From contig VHZZ01000148.1 of NCBI GenBank assembly GCA_009801015.1, forward strand, positions 7,762 through 71,761: a stretch of 64,000 nucleotides of DNA, read 5' to 3'. The stretch comes from Silene noctiflora. Its lineage: Eukaryota > Streptophyta > Magnoliopsida > Caryophyllales > Caryophyllaceae. A model generated the notes under the pieces. That model was not told the origin of the DNA. It saw only the letters and a list, made by a program, of their open reading frames with translations, and did not search any database. A program made the translations under genes and the position numbers. How positions within the stretch are numbered: position 1 is the first letter of the stretch; each line of letters begins with the position of its first letter. This document shows positions 1 to 11,968 of this stretch, piece after piece.

Positions 1-2070
1 TTTTATTATTTTCTTTACTTCTCTAATTTCTTACAGTATCATATAGTTGCTTTTTATCAGATGCATGTTACAACAATATAAAGTAATTAAGATCTTTAAC
101 AATATTTTTTGCAATTAATGACCAAAGAGCAAAATACTTTCTTTCTCAAATAGATGAAAGCATGGTATGCAGTTTGAGGCTTCAGTCTTAGGGTCGTGTT
201 TTTCATTGAATGTTGTCTTGTCGTAGGCGGACAATTGATGGAATAGGTAAACACATAATCGGGACGGAGGGAATATGAAAATATGAAAGCGTCTCTAAAA
301 CTAGGTTGAACATACAAAATTTAATGTTGATGAGTCCATAAATATTGTGTTAACAAGTACTCCGTACTTTTTTGCTGGTATTCGTAATTAGAAGTCGAAT
401 TGTATATTTGTATGAACAATCTACTTTTATAAGCCATATTAACAGTAATATCACAATTACATGAGTAGTATTATTCTTGGATGCTTTGACCGCTATCACT
501 AGAATTTGGATTTTCAACTACTCATTTAAATTGGATTTTCGAATACTTATATATATTGCATAACATTTTCTATAATTAATTTGAATTACAGGTATATCTT
601 ATTTACGTCTCTAAAAAAGCATCTCAAATTAATTGTCAAAATTAATGGTGGTAGTTTCAAGGGAAAACTAAATGTCAAAGCTTACCGTACATCTTTTTTT
701 TGCATCTAAACTCAATCATTTGTTCGCCTTTTTTTATTATTTGCAAGGGGTATTCTAATCAAAAGCAATCAGATGATTGAGACAGACAGAGTATTTAGAA
801 AATCTAATAGTATTTTTCAAGATAATAATTTTTCATATCCATAAAGCCAATGGTGAGGCAAGTGTAGTTAGAAATTGCAAAAAGATAATATTTTATGAAA
901 TCACAATTTAATCAATCACCCAACCGTATACTATGTATAAAACTAATCAACTTCCGTGTGATAATGTCATATTTTAAATGTAGTTGTTGAATGGAATCAA
1001 GAGTATTAAGGTTTTGTTTTTTGGGACTTTATTTCAATTTACTTACACATATAAATTGATATAATACAAATACTTTGAAGGCACTATGTATGAACATTAA
1101 ATCTCGATTAGGGTTAGTTTATTAATTTTAAAAAAAAAAAACTCTTTAAGTCAGGGTAAAGAGTATACATTCATACGAGGTTGAGCCTGAGTGTAATAGA
1201 GTTTCAATTAATCCATGTTTAGCAACCAGACAATAAATCTAATTACATTAACAAAAAAGTGCAGCAGTATGTAGCTAAACAGTATACATTCACAAGACAA
1301 GTACGATTTATGAAATGAAAAAAAAAAAAAAAAAGTCAATATTGGCCGGAGAGGGAAAGAGGTTAAGGAGAAAAATGAGAGAAATAGGGAATGACAAGAG
1401 AGTGGTATGATGATATAAGTAGTCGATATTGAATTGATTGATATTGATCTATTTCAATTCATGTAAAATGAATGAGATGGAGGGAAAAAAGGGATGAAAA
1501 TATGAAAAATGGAGTATGAGAAGTGTGTTTCAAATTTATCCTATATTTGTGGGATTTTCATTTGTATTTGAGAGGGAAATAGATCCCTATTTATATCTTC
1601 ATTATCACTCTATTAACTCATTTGTTAATAAAACATGAAATTTGGCATATTTTTTTTCTTATCCCTTATCTTCTCATCAAAATAAAGCGTTAGACCTCTA
1701 TTGAACAAGACATTCTCTATTGTGTATCCAGTCTCTTACCCCTCAATGTAGATGAATGACTTTTAATATCATATCTGACGAGTTTGGGGAAGGTACGTAA
1801 TGAGTTTAGTGAAGGTAGGGTTCACGAGATCAAATAAGAAAATTTATTAGCAAACACCACGTGCATAAAAATCCGAGCNCATTAAATTTAAAGATCTTAT
1901 TCTATAAAAATAAGTGCTCGGTATCGTGAACAAAACCAAAAACTCTGGAGTATCATATGTAAACACTTTCATCTTTATTTTATTTTCCCCGAAAAAAAAA
2001 ACAAAAAAAACTATAACTATGACATGAATTATGTACCATATTTCATTATATCGTGAACTTCATCGATTAT
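1..2070. other. Intergenic AT-rich DNA upstream of KDSB
   Basis: I see no gene here. Short open frames lack plant coding character. A Stowaway-like end (GGGACGGAGGGAATAT) lies near 260-276 and a decayed one near 770-792. A short inverted repeat (CCGAGC ... GCTCGG) lies at about 1873-1920 and contains an ambiguous base at 1879. A-rich runs occur near 1130 and 1320. Confidence 0.6.
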
Positions 2071-2106
2071 TTTAGTATCCGTGCAACGCACGGGTATGAA
2101 AACTAG
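2071..2106 (+). mobile_element. Helitron 3' terminus
   Basis: A six-base-pair hairpin CCGTGC-AAC-GCACGG (2079-2093) is followed about 10 bases later by CTAG at 2103-2106. Hairpin plus CTRR is the known 3' end of plant Helitrons. I could not place the matching 5' TC end, so the element length is unknown. Confidence 0.5.
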
Positions 2107-2297
2107 CAACTACCGAACATTTGTTTATATAAATAAAGCAATACTAAAGCTGCAACTGAACTTTTTATTGCTACACTTTTCAACGTAGGTGGACTTTTTA
2201 ATTCCAATACTTATAAAAATGTAATAAGATACCAACTCGTATGTTGTAACAGGTGATACTACTACGTGCCCTTGCATCGCACGGGCCTACCAACTAG
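2107..2297 (+). mobile_element. Second Helitron 3'-terminal fragment
   Basis: Another hairpin (CGTGC at 2265-2269 pairing with GCACG at 2279-2283) is followed by CTAG at 2294-2297 and then T, the standard Helitron 3' end. It sits directly behind the previous terminus, so this is either a tandem Helitron pair or a duplicated end. The 5' boundary given is only the edge of the previous terminus. Confidence 0.45.
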
Positions 2298-2347
2298 TAA
2301 AGAACATTATAGAAAGTCATAATAATATATATATATTTATTTTAATA

Positions 2348-2539
2348 ATTGGCGGGTAGTCGGGTTGACGGGTATTTGGTGGGTATGACGTAAAACCCAT
2401 CCCTGCTCCATCACCTATGGCGGGTGGAATTTTTGTACCCATGCCCTCCCCACCATCGCGAAAGCTGTGCCAATACTCGTCCCAACTGGGGGCGGTTGCA
2501 GGGCGATACCCGTTTATATCTACCCCGCTAACATCCCTA
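2348..2539 (-). repeat. GCGGGT-rich dispersed repeat
   Basis: This segment is built of degenerate GGCGGGTA / TACCCGCC words and is clearly richer in GC than its surroundings. Read on the minus strand it begins TAGGGATGTTAGCGGGG, which resembles the TAGGG ends of plant hAT-type MITEs. It lies about 150 bases upstream of the KDSB start codon. The boundaries and class are uncertain. Confidence 0.3.
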
Positions 2540-2686
2540 ATTAGTTTAGTGACTCTTGAGTATCGTGATTTTAAGTTAAGACGGTCTTTAAATCCGAGTA
2601 CTATAAGTTGGACTGAAAAGAAGTTCCCCATTTTCGCTTGATCAACATATGAAGTGAGGGGAGTGTTTAGCAGTTAGCACACAACA

Positions 2687-5600
2687 ATGGAGAATCAAAT
2701 GTCAATTAAATCATGGGTAACATATGGATTACTAATGGGAGCAGCGACGGCGGCAGCGATTGGTGCACACGCATTGTTCTTCCGTCGTCGATCTTCAAAC
2801 TTCCGATCGCGCGTCGTTGGAATTATACCAGCGCGATATGCTTCGTCTCGTTTCGAGGGAAAACCTCTTGTTGATATCTTAGGCAAGCCTATGATCCAGG
2901 TATTCTTTCTTCTCTTGCTCAAATTCCAATCTTTCACGCATTTTTTCGAATTTTGATTATTATTTGAGAATGCCCTGGATTAGTTGTTTGTGGAATTGGG
3001 GTGTTAATTGGTGGGTGATATCAGCTTACGATCGAAGTTTTCGTACTTTTGTTCAAAGATTCAATCTTTTGTGCACCTGTAATTATTATTTGGGAATGCC
3101 CAGATTAATTGTTTGTTGTATTGGGTTGTTAATTGTTGTGATTTTGTGTTTAATAGGTTGTTAGTAAGTGTGAAATTAGCTTATGATCAAAGTTTTCTTC
3201 CTTTTGTTACTGAAAGATCCAATCTCCAATCTTTCGCGGTTTTTTTGAATTGTAATATGATTTGGGAGCCAGGTCACTTGTTTGTTGTGATATTGTACAG
3301 TGGGTTGGTAATAAGTGTGAAATCAGCTCATGATTAATTTGTGAGTTTGGGGTGTTGATTGTTGTAGTTCTTGTGATGGGTTGGTAGTTAGTAAGAATTA
3401 AGCTTATGATCTTGGCTTTAAACTAAAGATTAGTAGGTATGAAATCAGTTCATGATGAATTGTTACTTTGGGGTGATAATTGTTGTAATTCTTATTATGG
3501 ATTGTTAGTAAGTATGAAATCAGTTTATGATCCCGGGTTTAGATTAGTAAGTATGAAATCAGCTCATTAGTAATTGTTATTTTGGGATGTTAACTGTTGT
3601 AACTTGTAATGCGTACGATGGATTGTTAGTAAGTGTGAAATCAGCTTATGATCCGGAGGTTTGAGCTAAAGATTTATATTGGGGTGTTGATTGTTGTAAT
3701 TCTTATGATGGGGGTGTTAGTAATTCGTATGATGGGTTGTTAGTAAGTGTGAAAGCAGCTTATGATCCGGAGGTTTGAGCTAAAGATTTATATTGGGGTG
3801 TTGATTGTTGTAATTCTTACGATGGGGGTATTAGTAAGTATGGAATGCCCAGATTGATTGTTATTCTGGGGTGTTAATAGTCGTAATTCTTGTAATAGGT
3901 TGTTGGTAGGTGTGTAGTCAGCTTATGATCTGGGGTTTAAACTAAAAATTTATGTTGCAGTGTTAGTTGTTGTGATTCATAATAATGGGTTGTTAGTAAG
4001 CATGAAGCTCCCGGATTAATTGTTGTTTTGGGGTATTAATTGTTATAATAATTCTTATAATAGTAGGTGGTTAGTAAGTATGAAATTAGCTTATGATCTA
4101 GGTTGTAAACTGAAGGTTTAGATGTTTGACTTAATTTTGATCTTGTAACCTCCGTTTCATCCTATTCTGTGGATTGTTTTAGTTAATTTTAAGAAGGGGA
4201 AGAAAATGAGGAAATAGAGGGAGTAGAAATTATCGCTGTATGACTGTATCGCCATTTGGACATTATGGAATCAGAAGACTGAATGTAAAGAAATTATCTC
4301 AAGTCATTGGTTAAATTGCTTGGCCTGGCCACTTTACAGACTTAAAACCCATTTGCCACCTAGTGAATTTGCCAGAAGCCTAGAAGGATTTGATATTGGG
4401 TGTTGTAGGTTAGCAAACAGCGCACCATTCGGAAGATTTATTGGTTTGGGTGAACAGGACGGTTTAGGTAGGAAATAGGTTATTTTGTGCTGATATAATC
4501 TTTGGGTATGGGAGAGTTGGTATATGCTCAGTAGTCATCTGATTAGTGTTGTATGTGCTTGGGAAGCGTTTGTAAGGATGTTATCTCCTTGTAGAAAACG
4601 CAGTTGTGGCTATTGTTGTCATAGATGAGATAATTGGTGGCAAATGGTAATGATGTTTCTTGTTAGATGAGGCAGAGGGACAGTCATAGGACTTGATGAA
4701 ACACGACAAGTTGGTTCGAGGGGTTGGTTTGAGGGGCTTTGTATTTGGATATACAATAGTAGAAGTTGAAGGAAATTCACCATAGCCTCACTTTTTATTC
4801 AATGTGCTTGCTAGGCGGTTCTTGGATGTCCCTTGGGGGGTTAGGTTGCGTTTGTTGTGTAGGTTGTAAGTTAACCATTTAGTAACGGGATTTTAAGCGA
4901 TATGGCTGATATGGCTTAATATGATATGCAAGCTTTGATAAGGGCAAATATTTCAGGATGTGGACAATTATACCTCTTTGGCGCTGATAAGATAGGACAA
5001 ATCTTTTGCGTGTTCCATTTGTTAATCTTATGTGATTTATCATCTATATAAAATTTCAATATATTGTTTCAAAATTGGCTGAAGTAGTTTGCAAAATTCT
5101 CTTATATAGAACATATTTTCTTAGTCACCCCTTTATAAAGTACCAGAAGCCTTGTAGGTTCATATCTAATCAAGAGAAAAAGCTTTAACTATTTGTTTTT
5201 CTCTTTGTTTGCTGTTTCCATCCTCAGCGTACATGGGAAAGAGCGAAGTTGGCATCTATGTTGGATCAAGTTGGTAAATTCTTGAACCTGGGCCCTTGGA
5301 TACTCATTTTTACTCGGGTCTTGTTACTCATTTTTAATTCGGTGACATTTTTACTATGGTACTTGAAGGCATTGGAGTTATTTCAAACTGCTGTTACTAA
5401 CATGCACCGTCCTTAAAGAAAAATTAAAATTAGGGGGAAGTGATCTGGGAAGTTCTAAGACGTCAATGTTGCACCAGAATCCTGATCTGTTTTACTAATT
5501 TGATTGATTTCTTCTTCCTACAGTTGTAGCAACAGATGATGATAAAATCGCAAACTGTTGTCGTGGGTTTGGTGCGGACGTGATTATGACTTCAGAATCT

Positions 5601-7402
5601 TGTCGAAATGGTATGATGTTATTGGATTACTTGTATAATTCTTGATGAGTGACGAAATATGTTCTTCATAGAGACAATTTTTAAAATGGTCTGCTGATTG
5701 TTGTAGGAGCTGAGCGTTGCAGTGAAGCACTTCAGAAGCTTGGCAAGAAGTATGACATTGTTGTCAATATCCAAGGAGACGAGCCTTTGATTGAACCAGA
5801 GATAATTGATGGGATTGTTAAAGCATTACAGGTTCGTCTATTACTTTAGCCTTGGATGCCCTTACTTGCAAATCTTGGTGACATCGCATACGTTTTTTTT
5901 GTATTACATTATACAAAATTTAAATGGGTCATGATGTTGAATTTTGTAATATACTAACCATCGTATCGAAAGTATTACTCCAAATGTACCAGAGTAGTAG
6001 AATGAACTCTGATGAGAGAAGTGCGGGGAAGTGAGCTTCTGATACGCTTGCTTTTAAGCATTACAAGTGCTCCTTTTAGAGTTCACAAAATACATTGTTT
6101 CTGTTCTCTATCTGACTTTATCTTCATCGTCTTAAAAATTCTAGTGCGTCGTATCTCAAATGCTTTTTATTGCTTCTGATTTAATTCTTCAGTGCAAAAT
6201 GCTCTTTTCATTCCCACACTACATGTGGCATCTTTTGACATATGTCAATGGTTATTGTTATATTATGAACAGAGATTGCCTTCGATTCTGAAACATTATA
6301 TTATCTCTATATCATGTGTTTTAGCTAAAAAGTTGTCTGAACTTGGGACGGGATGTAGTCTTTCATCCTGTCCTGCCACATTATACAGTCCTGCTTGCCA
6401 ATGTTGATTCTTAGACCTCTTTTTGTGAATGATTTTGCTGCATCCTAGTATGTCTGACTCATAAGGCCGTTATTCTTCTCAGAAATGTGCAAAGTTTGTA
6501 CATACTTCGTTAATTTTGTGAGCCAATCACACTCCTTGACTGTGCTGTGTTGTAAATAGGCATTTTTTAATCATCTTGGCCATTTAATTTCTGTCATGCT
6601 TGAAGATTATCAGTACTAGTCGTATAAAAGTATCCCATTCTTGTAGTGCTCTCCTGATGCTGTCTTCAGCACAGCCGTAACATCGTTGAAGTCAGAGGAT
6701 GCATTTGATCCAAATCGCGTGAAATGTGTGATCGATAATCTTGGTTATGCAATCTACTTCTCCAGGGGACTCATTCCCTTCAACAAGTTTGTGTCCTTTT
6801 AGAACTTGTTCCTATTCTTTTTCACATCCATTTCTTAATCTTGATCCTAATTATCTATCTTCTTCACGTAGGTCTGGGAAGGTCAATTCAGATTTTCCTT
6901 ATTTGCTCCATCTAGGAATTCAGGTAAGAGATACAGAGTATATAAGTACAATAATTATATTGTCTCGTTTGTTGGCCTTTTGCCTCTTCTTATCAATGAC
7001 GCCTCTTTTGTCATCCGTGGACAGAGCTATGATGCAGAGTTCCTTAAAATATATTCAGACCTCACGCCTACTCCATTGCAATTAGAAGAAGATCTCGAAC
7101 AACTGAAGGTTCTTGAAAATGGCTATAGGATGAAGGTTACTTTTGCTCTATATTTCTTGTTTCTAGTCAGTGCTCTTTTTACGCCCTTAATTTTCCGTTA
7201 CTTTAGAACTTCTTCCTTAGGTGGCTTACATTCTTTCCTCAATAGACCTCTTCTGAACTAGTGAAGCGAATATTTACAGACATGAATCTTTATCATCTTA
7301 ATATTGCAGGTTATAAAGGTTGAGCATGAAGCTCATGGTGTCGATGTTCCAGAAGATGTGGAGAAGATAGAAAGATATATGCGTGAACGGAACTTGTCCT
7401 GA
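2687..7402 (+). CDS. KDSB: CMP-KDO synthetase (3-deoxy-manno-octulosonate cytidylyltransferase)
   Basis: This enzyme couples KDO to CMP from CTP, giving the sugar donor for rhamnogalacturonan II of pectin; the plant enzyme is anchored at mitochondria. I read eight exons: 2687-2899, 5228-5273, 5524-5610, 5707-5831, 6647-6786, 6872-6923, 7025-7135 and 7310-7402, all with GT..AG borders and matching phases, giving 288 residues, close to the Arabidopsis protein. Residues about 11-27 form a hydrophobic membrane segment followed by RRR. The nucleotide-binding start [17 protein letters not shown] follows at about 46-62, then [14 protein letters not shown], and the C-terminal [13 protein letters not shown]. 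The start is the first ATG of the frame and precedes the membrane anchor. Nothing looks broken. Intron 1 (2.3 kb) carries a degenerate minisatellite. Confidence 0.93.
2965..4125 (+). repeat. Degenerate minisatellite in KDSB intron 1
   Basis: The words TTGTTAGTAAGTGTGAAATC, AGCTTATGATC and GGGGTGTTGATTGTTGTAAT recur about ten times. Two adjacent units starting at about 3617 and 3731 are nearly identical, with a period of 114 bases; other units are shorter or diverged. The whole array lies in the first intron. Confidence 0.75.
4148..4223. mobile_element. Stowaway-like MITE in KDSB intron 1
   Basis: About 76 bases start ACCTCCGTTTCATCC and end AATAGAGGGAG, with TA on both sides (4146-4147 and 4224-4225). 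The imperfect terminal inverted repeats and TA target duplication fit the Tc1/mariner Stowaway group. Confidence 0.5.
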
Positions 7403-8330
7403 TCTGTGAGACCCCGCTTGTTACAAGGTACAAACATTTGACTATATTCGTTAGCTTTCCTTTTAACACAGATTGCCCACTTAAATAATTAATTATGCTC
7501 TTGATTTTGTGTACATCTCCCGCTTATATTTGTTAGTTTAGGGATGGATACGAGAAGACCAACTGATAGCGTGGAGTACCCTTGATTTCTGGTTAATTTA
7601 CCCTTGTGAAATGTCCCTAATTACAGACTTACAGTAGGTTATGCTGATATACGAGAGTACAGTAACATTTTGTGAATGTAAGTTTCCAACGACTGTAGTT
7701 TTGGACCACAATTCAGGACTCATGAGGCTTATCATATGGAGTATTGGAGTATTACTTCAAAATATTTACTCTTAAAAGTGCAATCAATCTGAAATATCCG
7801 ATCCCAAATTGTATACTCAGTAAGTCCCCAGTTTAGATTAGAATCCGAATTCTGTGTTGGTCCAGTTTAAGAATAGTTCGAGTTGTTTTAGCTCTGCCAT
7901 GTGGGTAGTTTTGTAAAAACTCAACATAGTTTGTAGTGATGAGTGAATAATACTCCTACATTATGTTGCTCGTGTTCCTTACGGTGAAATAACAGGGCCG
8001 CCGATGATGCTATCATGACACACATGTTTCTTTTTGGTAATGCAGATACAATCAACTAGTGTTTTCAACCCACGAGGAAGGCTGCGTATGTTTAAGTTCC
8101 GTGACAACCGCCATAGACGGGAGCCTCGGGAGCTTTTCGATATAGAGATTAAATCAGCTGATTCAATTATTATCCCTGAAGATGGTATGGAGCTCCATTT
8201 ATTTAACTATGTAATTGCGTGCTGAAATAGGCAAAAAGAAGGGCAGTGCTGAAAAAACACAAGGACAGCAGTGGGTCCATATTCCAATGAACATTTGTAA
8301 TTTTGTAGAGGTAACTTGTGACAGTATGTA
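7403..8330 (+). other. KDSB 3' region with a possible 3' UTR exon
   Basis: Downstream of the KDSB stop there is a plausible donor (ACAAG|GTACAA near 7430) and a good acceptor (GGTAATGCAG at about 8036-8045). The segment after the acceptor stays open to 8225 and would encode a basic peptide with NPRGRLRMFKFRDNRHRR. I recognise no family. The simplest reading is a spliced 3' UTR; a decayed or unannotated exon of another gene is the alternative. Confidence 0.35.
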
Positions 8331-9051
8331 GTCAAAAAGTTGTACTGCTCATTTCTTTACCTAATTCTTTCTGAATCGGTTAACTCTTTTGTATCAATCT
8401 CTTGACAATCTTCAATTTTTTAAACTTTATTAATTCGAGTAACTACTGTATCTTTGTCTATATTGTAAAATAACGCAAAATCTCGTTCGCTTTAGTCGTA
8501 AATTATGACGAGTTTATTATCATAAGATGGTCACAGTTTATTATCAGATGGGCACTTTTCCTCTGTAATTATAATGTTTTTAGGTCCAACCGAGTTGAGG
8601 TGTAGTTTGTTTTAACTGAATCGACCTGATCTGAAATGATCGAGTTTATCGAGTCTAATAATGCATCATGGTCAAAGTATGTGACCAAGTTGTTTACATC
8701 ATGGAATCAGCGTTACTGACTGACTGTTGTAGGATTGAACTACACACACCTGATCCATCAAATTTATTATCCTGTTTGATTTGCCATAATCTTGTTTCGT
8801 CTTCTTTGTACTATCACGGAAATCGACATTTAGAAGGTGGCATTAGCCATTTCATGTTCGTTTTGAAACTCGGATCGGAATATGTTCTTTAGAAATTGGA
8901 ATCGATTGACTAGTTATGAAAAACAAACACAACAACAATCTAATTAGTACAACCATCATGCAATTCAATCATGCATGCATGTTACCTACTTCCTCCGTCT
9001 CAATCATTTGTTTACATTTGATTAAAAGACAGAAATAATACAATGTTGATC
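8331..9051. other. Intergenic DNA between convergent genes
   Basis: I see no gene here. A half Stowaway-like end (CTTCCTCCGTCTCAATCATTTG) lies near 8990-9012. The stretch holds the 3' flanks of KDSB and of the dynein light chain gene, which converge. Confidence 0.6.
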
Positions 9052-10076
9052 TTATTGATTAAGACTTGAAGACTTAGGTGGTGCAGGAACAAGAACATGA
9101 ACTTGTGTTTTGAAAAGCAGAACAAAATGAGAATCAAAGGAGAAATAGAGAAAGCCACCAGTTGAATGTGTGACATATGATCCATAGCTCTTCCCTACTA
9201 TGCAATGCCATACCGCCCCGTATCTTGAATCAAACTCCTGCATATTATGATCATATTTTGAGACGATATTGGTCGCATTTTTAACTTACGATGAAATAAA
9301 AATGAAACTTTATGTGACAAAATTTTGAAATCCCCAGTCTACTAAAAGAATAGGTGATCTCTAACATTTTCCCGCCAAAAACGCATATTCTCAAATAAGA
9401 AACTAATGATAATTATGTTCATTCACTAAATATGAAAACTAACAATAACAATTTAATCCGTCTAATATATTTTCATTAAAGTTAAATCTTTTCATCAAAT
9501 TATACATTATTTTTCACTAAAATCTAAACTATAATATTTAATTAAAATAAAATAAAATTAAACTTTAAACAATTTTATAAAAATATTAAATTTTAAGTAC
9601 CGTGCATATAATGCACGAGGTCGAGGTCTAAACTAGTATGAAGCTAATCGATTAATTGAGTGAAACAGAGGAAGTATCAATCTTCTGTTAAACTCGTTAC
9701 TTCATTAGATTCGTAATGGTCACTCCTAACTCCGTCATTGAAACATTATAGTAACATGGTACGTACAACAAATGCATAATTGACGTACCTTTTTAAGAGA
9801 ATATGCTAATTGGGACGGGTTAAGACGAGTCGAATTGACCGATAAAGCATCAATAAAAGATCTAGTAAGGTAAAGGGCACGTTCTTGCATGGTAAAAGGC
9901 ATGTCAACTGATCTTAATCGAGCATTTACTTGTATTGCTAAACTTGCCATTTTCACTTCTTCTTCGACTACTTCTAATTTCGATTTCATTTTATTAGTAT
10001 TATTAATATTATTATTCGTGTATGATATTTCATGTTTTCTTACTCGGGTTTTTGGGAATGTCTCTTTGTGTGACAT
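9052..10076 (-). CDS. LC8-type dynein light chain-like protein
   Basis: On the minus strand exon 1 is 10076-9789 and exon 2 is 9237-9052, joined in frame at AAAAAG|GTACGT .. ATGCAG|GAG, giving 157 residues. The first ~30 residues are a polar, Asn-rich extension. The LC8 fold follows: [20 protein letters not shown], then at the splice [17 protein letters not shown], then [26 protein letters not shown]8 proteins are homodimeric hub proteins that bind short linear motifs in partners; flowering plants lack dynein heavy chains, so the role here is dynein-independent. An internal start at MKSKLE is possible. The single intron contains a 299-bp Helitron. Confidence 0.88.
9338..9636 (+). mobile_element. 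Non-autonomous Helitron in the dynein light chain intron
   Basis: It begins TCTACTAAAAGAATAGG with CATTTTCCCGCC shortly after, and ends with the hairpin CGTGCAT-ATA-ATGCACG (9601-9617) followed by CTAG at 9633-9636 and a host T. Both ends match plant Helitrons. At 299 bp it has no coding capacity. It is in opposite orientation to the host gene and makes up over half of the 551-bp intron. Confidence 0.75.
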
Positions 10077-11020
10077 TATTGTGTTTTTTTGAGTTGGATA
10101 ATTGAGAGTTTGTTTTTTTAAAAATGGAAGGTTTGATTAGTGGAGAGATTGTAGAGTGGAGGAATGGTGGGTGTAAGGGTTATAATAATGTTATATAAAT
10201 GTTGAGTTAATGACAAGACTATGACCCAAGATCAACATGGGAAATGTACAAGACTTCTCTTGTGTTGACTACTTGAGGTAATTTATAGGAAGGAAATTAT
10301 TATTTGAATAGGTATCCAATGGAAATTAATCATGGAATGGGGATGTGCTTCTATTCTCGGTTCGAATTCTCTCCATTTCTTTTAAAAAAAAAGTAGACTT
10401 TTATTTTTTATAAACGATTTGAACTAGATCTTGTGACGATCTGATGGTTGAACACAAATTTTCATTGTAGACGGATAGTGTTCCTCTCACAAAATAAGTG
10501 GATAGTGTAAGTGGGTGGGAAATGGATACCCCAACTTGTCCTCCCACTTGCATTTTGTAAAAGGGTCACTATCTGTTTTCAGTTTTAGACGGACAGTAGT
10601 CATCTACAATGAGTCGAACTGATGGTTGAACACAAATTATTGTTTCATAAAAGTAATGTTTTAGTGAATAAAAAGATAAAATATATTAAAATATGAGTGT
10701 ATTAGGAAGAAAATGGAGAAGATTTAAATTGGTGCACATCATGATTAGGGTTTGGTGTCAAAATATGTGAACCTTGATTATTACAAGCAACTAGGGTTTG
10801 ATGTCGCGGGTGGTATGGACTAATCACTAAAATTTTTTTTTCAGGTTTGATAAAGAGGTTGAGCTCCAAAATACAATAACTAGTAAACTATAACACAAGG
10901 TGGAAAGACACCTACAAGTCTACAACATCGTCCCGTAAAATAGAACGAAGGCCAAAACGAAGGTGGATTGTCTAATAGGACTAGCTCCGTGGATGAGGTG
11001 ACTCCTCGATTAGAGAGAAT
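10077..11020. other. Promoter side of the dynein light chain gene; no gene seen
   Basis: Intergenic DNA. It contains a small element at 10461-10618 listed separately. Nothing else is recognisable. Confidence 0.55.
10461..10618. mobile_element. Small MITE-like element between 20-bp direct repeats
   Basis: The identical word CTGATGGTTGAACACAAATT stands at 10441-10460 and 10619-10638. Between them the ends are partly inverted (TCATTGTAGACGGATAGTG against the reverse complement of AGTCATCTACAATGA). The internal part has CCCACTT/AAGTGGG words. A 20-base flank is long for a DNA-transposon target duplication, so the class is open. Confidence 0.4.
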
Positions 11021-11359
11021 TAGGGGTGTTCACCGGTCCAGAACCAGACCGGACCGGACCGCAAAGACCGTGGACCGGACAACCTAATAATTCAAACCCG
11101 GAGACCGGACCGGTTAGGTGGGAACCCGGACCGGACCGGAACCCTTTAGGTCCGGTTTTTTCCGGGTTTGGACCGGACCGGTTACATTTTTTAAGGTAAT
11201 TTGAGGTAATTTTTTTTGCTTGGACCGGACCGGACCGGACCGGAGACCGGCCACAATATTTATATGGACCCGGAGACCGGACCGGATTGTATTCGGTCCA
11301 GACCGGACCGGACCGGCCGGTCCGGTTTACCGGTCCGGTCTACTTTATGTGCAGCCCTA
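11021..11359. mobile_element. hAT-type MITE made of GGACC tandem words
   Basis: The left end TAGGGGTGTTCA and the right end TGTGCAGCCCTA are imperfect inverted repeats. The flanking octamers are GAGAGAAT and GCGAGAAT (7 of 8 equal), as expected for a hAT 8-bp target duplication. The interior is dominated by short tandem ACCGG/GGACC words, giving a GC-rich island in AT-rich DNA. There is no coding capacity. Confidence 0.6.
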
Positions 11360-11968
11360 GCGAGAATCACTAACTCGGATGACTAATCTATTAGCATGAT
11401 CTATCTTGATTATTTAACTGCCACTAATGATAAAATTCTTGCAAGGTTAAGAGTGATTAATCTTACTAAAATAGACATACGAGTATATTGTAAAACGGAT
11501 TAAATAACATCTCACTTTAATAGACCACCATTTTTTTTTTAAGACCATCTAACTACGCCGGCTCTCACAATGGATTATAATAGAAATAGAAATTAAAATG
11601 AAAAAAGCATGTGAGACGTCTTAAGTTAAGCCTATTTTAATGAACAAGACTGAATAAATTGTATCCTATTTAACCTGGTTAATCTCTTTATTTTTTAAAA
11701 AAATCTTGTAAAAGTTGAACATCATAGGTCTATCTTAAATAAAAATTTATGACGAGATTTAGATTGGATAATCGGATTAAATTGGGATTAAGTTAATTTA
11801 AGAATAAAAAGAGTTAAACAAGGAAAACACAGATTACATGACCTTTGATCCAGTACCACAATTCCACCATACTCTCCATCATTTCACTAATCTCAACAAC
11901 CACGTCATCTAACCCTTCTTATATTCTCTCTCCTCTAACTCCTCTTTCTCTCTCTTCACCTACCATCA
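11360..11968 (+). other. Thioredoxin promoter and 5' leader
   Basis: No gene. The last ~70 bases before the ATG are CT-rich (CTCTCTCCTCTAACTCCTC), as in many plant leaders. Confidence 0.5.

Noticed and set aside
1871-1920. Inverted repeat CCGAGC ... GCTCGG as a regulatory hairpin or MITE
   Set aside because: Only about eight bases pair, one base is n, and no target duplication is visible.
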